A stretch of DNA of 64,000 nt from VXYL01 sp965116935 (lineage in GTDB: Bacteria > Pseudomonadota > Gammaproteobacteria > Pseudomonadales > Azotimanducaceae). Positions within the stretch are counted from its first letter, which is position 1, and every line of letters starts with the position of its first letter. The translations under genes were made by a program, and so were the position numbers. Location: contig OZ220737.1 in NCBI GenBank assembly GCA_965116935.1, positions 1,240,001-1,304,000 on the forward strand, given 5' to 3'. Under the pieces are notes generated by a model. The model did no database searches. It had not been told where the DNA came from and saw nothing but the letters and a program-made list of their open reading frames with translations. Below, piece after piece: positions 17,433 through 27,200 of the stretch.

Positions 17433-17856
17433 CGACCCTCCTGCCGCAACCCAAGCCTCGAACGAAGCGCGACACCATACTAGAGAGGGGGCGCGCCGGG
17501 CAAGGTAAAGGGGCATTCGGTGGTCTCACTTTGACTTGCACAGCGCGTGGCGCGTCGACCTCTGGAGGGAGGGCGTCCCGCCCTCCACCGCGCCCGCAAG
17601 GGCGCGCATCTTGCTCGTACGACGAGTGTTCTGCGCGCCTTACGGCGAGATGGGGGGCGGGCGCCGCCAAACCCCTCGCTAACGCTCGGCGTCTGGCCCC
17701 AGCTCCCACCTTCCCAAAGCGGCACCTGCAGCCATGCGCGACTTCAGGGACGGAGGGACGCGTTGGCAATTCGCTCACGCGAACTGGCCGGGCGCGGAGG
17801 AAAGTCCTTCAAACACTGGGAGGGAACTCCCTCGACAGCGTAAGATTGCCGCCCGT
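17433..17856. repeat. Intergenic region with palindromic repeat
   Basis: About 420 bases between divergent nuoA and a membrane-protein gene. It holds the hairpin GGAGGGCG-TCC-CGCCCTCC (17568-17586), a diverged member of the GAGGGC repeat family, followed by a CGCC-rich second palindrome. The nuo promoter should lie here but no convincing -35/-10 pair is evident. Confidence 0.5.
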
Positions 17857-18291
17857 ATGGACTCGATTGACGATCCAATGCGGCCCCGGGCCGTGACCGT
17901 TGGCGCCGGGCTGCTGCTGCTGGCGGCGGCGGTGCTGGCGCTTGGCTGGGCCACAGGGTTCGATGCCGTGCGCAGCAACGGTGCGCGGGTGTTTTTCGTC
18001 GTCCTGTGGGGCTATCTCGGCTACACCTCCTACAGCGGTCAGGGCTGGGCGCGGCACGCAATTCTGGCGGTGTTCGTGGCCAAGCTCTGGGGCGTGTTCA
18101 ACGCGCCTTCGTTCGCCGCTGGCGTTGCGATCCTGACCGGCGCGGAGGCAACCGCGGAAGTGCTCGTGTTGGCGGCGCTGGTGGTCCTGTGGCTGCCTTC
18201 GGCAAGGCGCTGGTTCGCCGAAAGTGCGCTACGAATGCACGCGGAACCCTCGGCGCCAGGACGGGACAAGCCCGTCCTCTACGACAGGTAG
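17857..18291 (+). CDS. Small integral membrane protein of unknown function
   Basis: 144 residues with about four hydrophobic helices (residues 15-37, 45-65, 70-88, 97-122), a short polar N-terminus and a polar tail. I recognise no family, though the size and topology fit small DoxX-like or uncharacterised membrane proteins. The start at ATG 17857 is chosen because upstream codons are repeat-derived, and no clear ribosome site is present. The last ten codons (RDKPVLYDR) are translated from a GACGGGACAAGCCCGTC repeat, so the repeat has extended or replaced the original C-terminus. Divergent from nuoA, convergent with the VOC gene. Confidence 0.65.
   Translation: MDSIDDPMRPRAVTVGAGLLLLAAAVLALGWATGFDAVRSNGARVFFVVLWGYLGYTSYSGQGWARHAILAVFVAKLWGVFNAPSFAAGVAILTGAEATAEVLVLAALVVLWLPSARRWFAESALRMHAEPSAPGRDKPVLYDR
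18254..18290. repeat. Palindromic repeat, GACGGG family
   Basis: GACGGG-ACAAG-CCCGTC hairpin overlapping the 3' end of the membrane-protein gene and abutting the convergent VOC gene; it could act as a bidirectional terminator. The same motif is at 31880-31900 and 37532-37552. Confidence 0.6.
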
Positions 18292-18672
18292 CTATGCCTC
18301 GGACAGCTGCAAGAGCACGCCGTGGGTGGATTTGGGGTGGACGAACACCTGCGGGCCGCCTTCGCCGATGAGTTGCGCGCCGCCGGCCTTCATGGCCTCG
18401 CAGGTGGCAGCGAGGTCGTCAACCGCGAACGCCACCGTGTGGATGCCTTCGCCCCGGCGCAGCGCCCTGCCGACGGCGGACTCCGGATCGGTGGGTGCCA
18501 CCACCTCGATGAAGCCGCCGCCGGGCAGGTTGAAGAACGCCTGCTTGATGCCGAGCGCCTCGCTCTCGTCGGTACGGTCGAGTTCTAGCCCCACCTTGTC
18601 GCGGTAGGTGGCAATGCCCTCGTCGATGTCCTGCACACGCACAACCAGGTGGTCGAATGCGGTCAACCCCAT
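18292..18672 (-). CDS. VOC family protein (glyoxalase/dioxygenase-like)
   Basis: 126 residues forming one vicinal-oxygen-chelate domain of two beta-alpha-beta-beta-beta modules. FDHLVVRVQDIDEGIATYRD opens the first and GIHTVAFAVDDLAATCEAM the second, with metal-ligand His in both. A Glu in the FIEVVAPTDPE strand and the HPKSTHGVLLQL ending complete the usual layout, which resembles methylmalonyl-CoA epimerase or lactoylglutathione-lyase-like enzymes. The reaction cannot be assigned. The start is ATG 18672; the frame's extension to 18933 overlaps the opposite-strand gene's leader and is rejected. Confidence 0.88.
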   Translation of the reverse strand: MGLTAFDHLVVRVQDIDEGIATYRDKVGLELDRTDESEALGIKQAFFNLPGGGFIEVVAPTDPESAVGRALRRGEGIHTVAFAVDDLAATCEAMKAGGAQLIGEGGPQVFVHPKSTHGVLLQLSEA

Positions 18673-18841
18673 GTCTTTCCCCTTGTCGGTCCGTTGATGA
18701 TTGCGTCGGATTCGAAGCGCTTGCGCGCCCCAACGAGCGCGTTGGCCGATGCGCCGCCCGAATGCCGACGGGCTGCTATGGTACGGGATGCCGGTCGGCT
18801 GCGGTGAGCCAATGCGGCCAAGTGATCTGGAGGGAGAGGAC

Positions 18842-19114
18842 ATGAGCGAAGAAAAGGGGCTCACGAACCACGAGATCACCATCGCGCTTGAAGGCGGCGC
18901 CATGCTCGGGCCGTTCCGCGCCACCTGGAGCACGGAAATCCTGAGCGACGTGCGCGAGCTCAGCCGCGACTACGACGCCTTCCTGCAGGGTGGCGGCCAG
19001 AAGCGCTTCAAGTACCACCTGCACGACCCAGAGAAGCACATCTCCCACTCCCTGATCCTGAACTTCGACCACGTCACCGCGATCTACGACCGCGTGGCGC
19101 TCTCTGACCACTGA
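18842..19114 (+). CDS. Conserved-looking hypothetical protein, 90 residues
   Basis: Starts at ATG 18842 after a strong GGAGGGAGAGGAC ribosome site. Acidic, soluble, no signal peptide: ALEGGAMLGPFRATWSTEIL near the start and KYHLHDPEKHISHSLILNFD near the end, with several His residues that could bind metal. I do not recognise the family. It ends 8 bases before the DUF2277 gene on the same strand, so they probably form a two-gene operon. Confidence 0.75.
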   Translation: MSEEKGLTNHEITIALEGGAMLGPFRATWSTEILSDVRELSRDYDAFLQGGGQKRFKYHLHDPEKHISHSLILNFDHVTAIYDRVALSDH

Positions 19115-19122
19115 GGCCGATC

Positions 19123-19395
19123 ATGTGTCGCAACATCCGCCCGCTGTTCAACTTCGATCCACCCGCCAGCGACGACGAAGTGCGCGCCGCCGCGATTCAG
19201 TTCGTGCGCAAGGTGTCCGGCTACACCAAGCCCTCGGCAGCGAACGCCGCCGCCTTCGACGAAGCCGTTGACGAGGTGGCGGCGGCATCGCGACGGTTGC
19301 TCGACAGCCTGACCACCAACGTTCCGCCGAAAAACCGGGAGGAGGAGGCGGCCAAGCGCAGGGCTCGTTCGGCGGCCCGGTTTGCGGCCGGGTGA
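19123..19395 (+). CDS. DUF2277 family protein
   Basis: 90 residues matching the DUF2277 pattern throughout: MCRNIRPLFNFDPPASDDEV at the start, AAIQFVRKVSGYTKPS, then AFDEAVDEVAAASRRLLDSL and a basic Ala/Arg tail ending AKRRARSAARF. Small cytoplasmic proteins of unknown function. Co-oriented with and 8 bases behind the 90-residue hypothetical gene. The 5'-truncated repeat protein begins about 60 bases downstream. Confidence 0.9.
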   Translation: MCRNIRPLFNFDPPASDDEVRAAAIQFVRKVSGYTKPSAANAAAFDEAVDEVAAASRRLLDSLTTNVPPKNREEEAAKRRARSAARFAAG

Positions 19396-19458
19396 GGGCA
19401 CGCTGCGATGCGCCCGCCCTAGGCATCACCCCAACGTTGAAATCCAAAGCATCCCTCG

Positions 19459-22400
19459 GTGACGGTGCGGCGCGCCCCGGCGGGGACGGCGACGTGCCGC
19501 GACGGCACGGCGCTGGCGGCTCCGGAGAGCAACCCGGGCCTGGTTCGGGACTGCGAGACGCTGCTGTCGGCGAAGGGCGAGCTGGACCCGGGCGGGCGGG
19601 AGATATTCTGGGGCACGGTGCACGAGGAGCGGCTGGATCTCGGCGAGTGGTTCGGGGTGACGGTGCGCGACGGCCGGGTGCGGGAGCTGGCCTGGGACGG
19701 CGTGGAGGTGGCCGACGAGCGGCTGGCCGGCACGGTGCCGTCGGGGCTTTCGGGTCTGGACGCGCTGGAGGTGCTGGACCTGTGGCGCAACGACCTTCGC
19801 GGCGGCATTCCGGAGTCGCTGAAGGGGCTGTCGTCGCTGCGGGTGCTGGACCTGCGGGAGAACGAGCTGGACGCGGCGCCGCTGCCGGCGTGGCTGGGAG
19901 AGATGGGGTCGCTGCGCGAGCTGCGGCTGGACGCGCCGGCCCCGGGCCCGATCCCGGCCGCGTGGTCGTCGCTGGCGGGGCTCGAGGACCTCGGTCTGAC
20001 CGGGGCGTGGGGTGACGGCAAGGGGGCGACGGGCCCGATCCCGGAGTGGCTGGGGGAGCTGGGGTCGCTGCGTCGGCTGCGGCTGCCGGCGCAGCGGCTG
20101 ACGGGGCGGATTCCGCTGGGCCTGGCGCGGGGGTTCGACGACCTGGACCTGCGCTACAACGCTCTGGAGGGCTGCGTGCCGGCGCAGCTTGCGGACGCGG
20201 AGAACGTGAAGGTGTCTCGTCAGGGGACACCGCGGCAGCCGGAGATGCTGCCGGCGTGCGCGCTGGTCGTGGACGCGGGCGCGGGTCGCGAGGTGTCGGC
20301 CGGGGCGACGGTGGAGCTGTCGGCGACGGCGGCCGGGCACCACGGGGACGCGACGCTGGTGTGGTCGTGGACGCAGGAGTCGGGTCCGCCGGTGTCGCTG
20401 TCGGGGGCGGCCACGGCGTCGGCGTCGTTCGCGGTGCCGGCGCGCGGCGTGGCGGACCAGGAGTTCGCGTTCTCGGTGTCGGTGTCGGACGCGGAGGCGA
20501 CGTCGGGCAGCGCGACGGCGGCGGTGGCCTACCGCCTGCCGGGGTTCGCGGGCACGGCGGCGCCGGCGGTGTCGGGCGCGGGGTCGCACGCGGTGGTGGA
20601 AGGCGACACGGCGGTGGCGACGCTGGCGGCGAGCGATCCGGACACGGCGGCGTCGCGCCTGTCGTGGCGGCTGTCGGGCGGCTCGGACGCGTCGCACTTC
20701 GCGCTGGGCGGGTCGGGTTCGCTGTCGTTCGTTTCGGCGAAGGACTACGAGGCGCCGGACGACGCCGACGGCGACGGCACGTACGCGGTGTCGGTGGAGG
20801 TCTCCGACGGTCTGCGGTCGGCCACGGCGGACCTGACGGTGGCGCTCGTCAACCGCAACGAGGCGCCGACGGCGGAGGCGGGGCCGGACCAGTCGGACGT
20901 GTCTGCTGGGGCGACGGTGACGCTGTCGGGCTCGGCGACGGATCCGGACGCCGGCGACACGCTGACGCACGCGTGGACGCAGATGTCGGGCGCGTCGGTG
21001 GAGCTGTCGTCGCCGGGTTCGGCGTCGACGACGTTCGCGGCGCCGGCTTCGGGGGGCGCGCTGGCGTTCCGGCTGCGGGCGACGGACGCTGGCGGGCTGT
21101 GGGGCGAGGACGAGGTGACGGTGACGGTCGTGCCGTCGGTGACGTGGGGCGACCGCCTGTCGGCGCTCGACGTGGAGCTGTCGGACATCGGCATCGCCTC
21201 GGGGGTGTGGTCGGACGGCGACACGGTGTGGGTGTCGGACTGGGAGGACCCGGCGGTGCGGGCGTACGCGCTGGACGGCGGCGCGCGGCGGTCGGGCAAG
21301 GACCTGACGGAGCTGCCGGCGACGCGGGCGGCGGGTCTGTGGTCGGACGGGTCGACGCTGTGGGTGGCGGACTTCTCGGGCGCCGCGGTGCAGGCGCGGG
21401 ATCTGTCGACGGGCGCGGCGGCGTCCGGCGGCCTCGCGGACCTGGACGACGACGGCAACGACGCGCCGACGGGGATCTGGTCGGACGGTTCGACGCTGTG
21501 GGTGTCGGACTACTACGACCGCAAGGCGTACGCGTACGCGCTGTCGGACGGCGCGCGGGCGTCGTCGCGGGACGTGCCGCTGTCGGGCGCGAGCCGTCCG
21601 TTCGGGCTGTGGTCGCAGGGCGGGACGCTGCTGGCGGCGGACTGGACGGGGGGCCGGGTGCTGGCGTACCGGCTGTCGGACGGGACGCGGCTTGCGGCGC
21701 TGGACATCGACACGTCGGCGTCGGGCAACGCGAAGCCGATGGGCCTGTGGTCGGACGGCGAGACGCTGTGGGTGTCGGACGAGCAGGACGACAGGCTGTA
21801 CGCGTACGCGGTGCCGGCGCCGCCGGCGGACACGGCGCCGGCGCCGGTGGTCGCGCCGCTCGCGGCGACGGGCCTTGTGGCGTCGGCCGCGACGGCGACG
21901 ACGGTGTCGCTGTCGTGGACGCTGCCGGCACAGCCGGAGGGCGTGACGGTCAGCGCGGTCGAGGTGCAGCGCGAGACGGCCGGGTCGTGGACGACGGCGG
22001 CGACGCTCGGCGCGGCGGCGACGACGCACACGGCGACGGGTCTGGCGCCCTCGACGTCGTACACGTTCCGCGTGCGGCTGGCCACGAACCGGGGGACGGC
22101 GGAGTCGGCGAGCGTGACGGCGAGCACGGCTGCGGCCGCGCCGCTTGCGGCGACGGGCCTTGTGGCGTCGGGTGCGACGGCGACGACGGTGTCGCTGTCG
22201 TGGACGCTGCCGTCGCAGCCGGCGGGTGTGACGGTCACTGCGGTTGAGGTGCAGCGGGAGACGGCCGGCTCGTGGACGACGGCGGCGACGCTGGGCGCGA
22301 CGGCGACGACGCACGTGGCGACGGGTCTGGAGGCCGGCACGGCGCACCGGTTCCGCATCCGCCTGGCGACGGGCTCGGGCGACGCGGACTCGGCGGCGGT

Positions 22401-23740
22401 GACGGCCAGCACGGAGGCGGCGTCTCCGGTCGCCGGGTTCACCTTGGTGGACGGGGACGACGGCGCCGACATCGGCGCGCTTCGGGACGGCGACGAGCTG
22501 GCGGCGGGTCTGGGCGCGCTGGAGATCCGCGCGGACCTGGGCGCCGGCGAGAGCGTCGGCAGCGTGCACTTCGCGCTGGGCGGGGCGAAGACGGTGGAGC
22601 GGACGGAGAACCTGGCGCCCTACGAGCTGTTCGGGGGCCAGGGCGGCGAGGCGTTCGGCGCCGGCACGTACACGCTGACGGCGACGCCGTACGCGGAGCG
22701 CGGTCTGGGCGGCGCGGCGGGGGTTGCGGCGAGTGTGTCGTTCACGGTGTCGGCGCCGAAGGCGTCGGTGGACCGGGATCGCCTGGCGCTGGCGTGGCGG
22801 ACGCCGCGGGACGCCTTCGCGGCGCCGCACGGGTCGGACTTTGCGGTGAGCGTGGACGGCGCGTTCCGTGCGGTGGCGTCGGCGTCGGTGTCGGGCAGCG
22901 GGGTGCTGCTGGCGCTGTCGGCGCCGGTGCTGGCCGACCAGACCGTGCTGGTGGACTACCTGGGTTCTGCGATGCACCCGCTGGCGGACGCCCGCGGCGT
23001 CGAGGTGGGGGCGTGGACGGGGCTGGCGGCCGAGAACGTGACCGGTCGCGCGGCGGTGGGGATCGAGAGCTGGCTGGCGGTCCGGCAGGCGCCGGCCGGG
23101 CGCGGCGGCGTGCCCCCGTGGCCGGCTGCGGACAGTGCGCCGACCTCGCTGAGCCTGGCCTCGGCGGGTCTGGCGGACGGGGACCTCGCGCGGCTCGCCG
23201 GCATGGCGGGGCTGAAACGCCTGGACCTGTCGGGCAACGCGCTCACGGACGTGTCGGCGCTGTCGGGGCTGACTGGCCTTGCGAGCCTGGACCTGTCCGA
23301 CAACGGCATCGCGGACCTGTGGCCGCTGGCGTCCCTGACCGCACTGCGGCGCCTTGACGTGTCGGGCAACCGGATCGCGGACCTGTCGCCGCTTTCGGAG
23401 CTGCCCCGGCTCGAGGTGCTGGTGGCGGACGCGAACCTGGTGACGGACGCGGGCGCGCTGACGCACCTTGTCCGGCTGGAGGAACCTGGGTCTTGCGGAC
23501 AACGCGGTGGCCGATCTCGGCCCGCTGGCCGATCTCGCGTCGCTGCGTCGCCTGGACGTCGGCGGCAACCCGGTGGCGGACGCCTCGCCGCTGGGCGATC
23601 TCGGCACGCTGGTGTGGCTGCGCCTGCCGGCGGCCGCGGAGGCGCCGGCCGGGCGCCTCGCGCGGCTGCGCTGGCTGCGTCGCGCGGACGGCGACCGGGT
23701 GCATGCCACACGGCTACCGGGCACGGGGGCGGTCCGGTGA
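19459..23740 (+). pseudogene. 5'-truncated tandem copy of the giant modular LRR protein
   Basis: Collinear with bases 27338-31530 of the next gene. The order is an LRR cap with plant-type LRRs (residues 15-230), REJ/PKD-like (270-355), cadherin-like (360-460), and a second PKD-like domain. Five GxWSDGxTLWVSD blade-like repeats (560-795) follow, then two fibronectin III domains, a SwmB-like domain (1095-1190) and C-terminal LRRs (1225 on). Homology starts abruptly at GTG 19459, inside a former domain, with no signal peptide or ribosome site. An extra G near 23480 shifts the frame in the last LRRs; the other frame resumes NLGLADNAVADLGPL and ends at 23740. Probably not expressed as a surface protein, but a source for gene conversion. 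Confidence 0.8.
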
Positions 23741-24259
23741 CCCGGTCGTTCGCCGGGGGGCAGGGGCCGCGATCTGCATGTCGTCGCCCGTTTTCTTCTG
23801 GGGCGAGGGGCAAGACGCCCCCCAGGGCGTTTCCGACCTGCGGGACGGCCCTCTGCTGGGACGGCATCCTGCCTGTGACGTCTGCGCGCCGCGAACGCGC
23901 CTGACTGCGGCCGCTCCCGAGGTCAGCGCGCGCCAGGCTCGGCCTCGCCCACGCCATGCAGGCAACCCAGGCATTCTGTCGTGCGTGCACGACGCTGCGA
24001 ACGTGCGTGACGTTGAGCGCCCATTTCCCTGGTCCGCTTGCGGTCTCGCCGCCCTGGGCCTGCCGCGGGCCGTCCGGCGAGCGATCCTGTTTACGCCTTG
24101 GAGGGCGTGCATTACAGTGAATGCGGAGCTGGGGAGAACCCTCGTGACGAAGCCGTCGTCTGCGGCGGTGCAGAGGGTCGCGTGGCGACGCTGTGCGCGG
24201 CGCTCGGAACGATCCGCGAGAGGTTCGCGGCGATGATGTGCGATGTGAGGGGAGCGGCG
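23741..24259. other. Spacer between the two LRR copies
   Basis: About 520 bases without a recognisable gene. GGGGCG (23800-23805) with CGCCCC (23816-23821) is a weak terminator-like hairpin after the first copy. The promoter of the second copy should lie in 24000-24250, but no clear -35/-10 pair is seen. Confidence 0.35.
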
Positions 24260-27200
24260 ATGGCGGTCGGGTTCGAGGTGACGGTTCGCGGCGCCTTCGC
24301 CAGCGGGCAGGCGCGCCGTGGCTGCATGGAGTTCGTTCGGCGTCTTCGCGGCGCGTGCGCGGAGGTCGCGCTGTGCGTCGGCGCGGGGCTTGCGGGCGTG
24401 GGCACGGCTGCCGCCGATTCCGACGACGGCTCCGGGCCTGTCGGTGTCTGCGGCCGCACGCCGGCGGTGGCGGCCGCGATTGCCGCCGCCAACGGCGAGG
24501 ACTGCGCCGACATCGGCGCCGGGGAGCTGCACCGCGTGCTGGCGCTGGACCTGTCGGGCCGCTCCCTCGGCAGCCTCGCCGCCGGCGACTTCGCCGGTCT
24601 GGAACGGCTGCGCCGGCTGGACCTTTCGGGCAACGCCCTGACCTCGCTCCCCGAAGGCGTCTTCGACGACCTCGGCGTGCTGGACGTGCTGCGTCTCGCG
24701 GACAACGCCCTGACGGCGCTGCCGGACGGGGTGTTCGACCGTCTTCTGGCGCTGCGCGAGCTGACGCTGCACGGCAACGCGCTCGCCACGCTGCCGGACG
24801 GGGCGTTCGACGAGCTGCTGCTGCTGGAGACGCTGACGCTGCACGGCAACGGCCTGGAGGCGTTGCCGGCGGCGGGGCTGTTCGACGCCTTCTCGCCGTT
24901 CTGGGGCCTGCCGCTGGACGGTCCGGGGCCTCCGCCGCGCGGGGCGGAGGCGCTGCGGCGGTTCGTGGCGGAGGCGGGGATCGACTCGGTGGAGGACTTC
25001 GTGGCGGCGCTGCCGCCGGCGCACCGGAAGAACTTCGTGATGGTGTACGACTCGCACGGGCTCGGTTCGGAGTTCGTCTCGCGCGAGCATCCCCGGATGG
25101 TCTCGTGGGGCGCGGACGGGCGGTTCCTGTTCGCGTGGACGACGGACCCGGACGCGACGGCGCCGTTCGGCACGGGGGTGGAGTTCCTGATCGCTGCCGG
25201 GCCGACTTGGGACGCCGGGGTGGTCGATTTCTCGGGCGAGGCGCCGGCGATCGTGCGTCCCGAAAGCTGCGCGTCGTGCCACGGCGACCTGCACAAGCCC
25301 ATCTGGGGCTCCGACGGGTGGAACCTGGACGACCCGGCCGACGTGCCGGGGGCCGAGTACGAGGGCACGGAGGAGCACGCGTGGCGGGACGCGGACGTGT
25401 GGTCGGCGACGTCGGCGCTGATGTCGTCGGAGAACGCGCGCATCGCGCCGATGGACTTCGCGGCGTCGACGCTGGCAGCGGGCGACGCGCGCCGTCTGCG
25501 GCCGTTCGCGACCGTCGCCGAGGAGTTCGCCGCGGCTGTGGGCCGGCGCCACGCCGAGGTGCTGTTCGCGCACGTGTTGGCGCAGGACGCGCTGGACGAA
25601 GTCGGCAGGCTGCGGCGGCTTGCGTGCCTGAAATCCTCGCCCTACAGCACGTGGTACTTGGAAAGGGGTTTTTTCCCGGTCACGCTGGTCGCAGAGGCGG
25701 ACTGGCGGCCGTCGTTCGTTCCGGCGCTCGACAGGGACATCCAGTTCATTGACGAAGACAACCTGTGGACCTACTTCCACCTGGGCTCCATGGGCCACGC
25801 GTTCCGGCTTGCCGCGTACGAGCACTGGTGGCGGAACGACGAAGCGATGCGAACGCTGTTCGCGGAGGCATCGAACTGGCATCTAGAAGATTGGCGCCTC
25901 GGCTTAACGTACACCCTCTTCACCGGATCGCTCCCGGATCTGAGGTTCTATGCGCCGGGAACGGCGTCGATGGAGGACGAGTTGATCCGCGCCTTGCGGC
26001 AGAGCTTCGGCCACGGCTCGTCGCTGAACCTGGAGGCGGGCAAGACGGCGTACCGGCCGGCGGGCCGGTCGCGGATCGCGCAGGACGCGCGTGTGCCGGT
26101 GGACGACTATTCGCTGCCGCCCTACCGGGCGATGGTCGGCGGGATGGAGGCGGCGCTGTGCGACGCGAGCCATCTGCGGAACGCCCACGCGAGCATGACC
26201 GCGACAGGCGAACTCGTGGAGGACGGGAGGATCGAAGTGCGGGTCCGGTATCCGCGGCGTGGCCGGCCGTCCCTTTCTCCCTCAGACGCCCGCGTCGACG
26301 TGACGAACGGCCGAGCGACGGTAAAGCGGACCATCGACGGCCCGGAGGGCTATTTCCTGAGGCTCGAGCCCGATGCCGGCGTGGAGTGGGTTGGCGTCGA
26401 GGTGCCGCCAGACGCCGCCCGGAACAATGCATTGCTGATGGTCCCTGGGGGCAAGTGGCGCTTTTCCACGGCGACGGGCGAGGTGCTGCCGAGCGCCGAC
26501 GCGTCGTTGCTGGGGCTGACGGTCGCGGGCGCGGATGTGGGCTGGTTCGACTCCGCAAGGACGAGCTACGCACTGCGGATACCGCACGCGCTGGACGTGA
26601 CGACGGTGGCGCCGGCGAAGTCGCACTTCGGGGCGACGTACGAGATCTCGCCGGATGACGCGGACCCCGACCGGTTCGGCCACCAGGTGGAGGTCGCCGA
26701 GGACGCCGCGGCGGTGGTCGAGGTTGCCGTCACGGCGGAGGATGGCGAGACGACGCGGACGTACACGGTGACGGTGACGCGCGAGGCCGACGCGTCGCTG
26801 TCGTCGCTGTCGCTGACGGGCGTGGACTTCGGCACGTTCGCTTCCGGCACGACGTCGTATGCAGCCGACGTCGCCGACGATGTGGAGTCGACGACGGTGG
26901 CGGCGGCGGCGCGCGATCCGGCGGCGGAGGTGGCCATCGCGCCGGCGGACGCGGACGGCGTCGTGCCGGGGCACCAGGTGGCGCTGGCGGTGGGCGCGAC
27001 GGCGGTGACGGCGACGGTGACGGGGTCGGACGGCGAGACGACGCGGACGTACACGGTGGCGGTGACGCGGGCGGGCTCGCCGGACGCGACGCTGGGTTCG
27101 CTGTCGCTGTCCGGCATCGACCTTGGGTCGTTCGATCCGGCAAGGCTGACGTACTCGGCGGTGACGGAGCTGTCGACGCTGACGGTGGCGGCGTCGGCGG

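Noticed and set aside
19426..23724. Very long minus-strand open frame of 1432 residues opposite the first LRR copy
   Set aside because: Arg/His/Gln-rich translation created by the extreme GC bias of the real plus-strand gene; no family, start signal or hydrophobic pattern.
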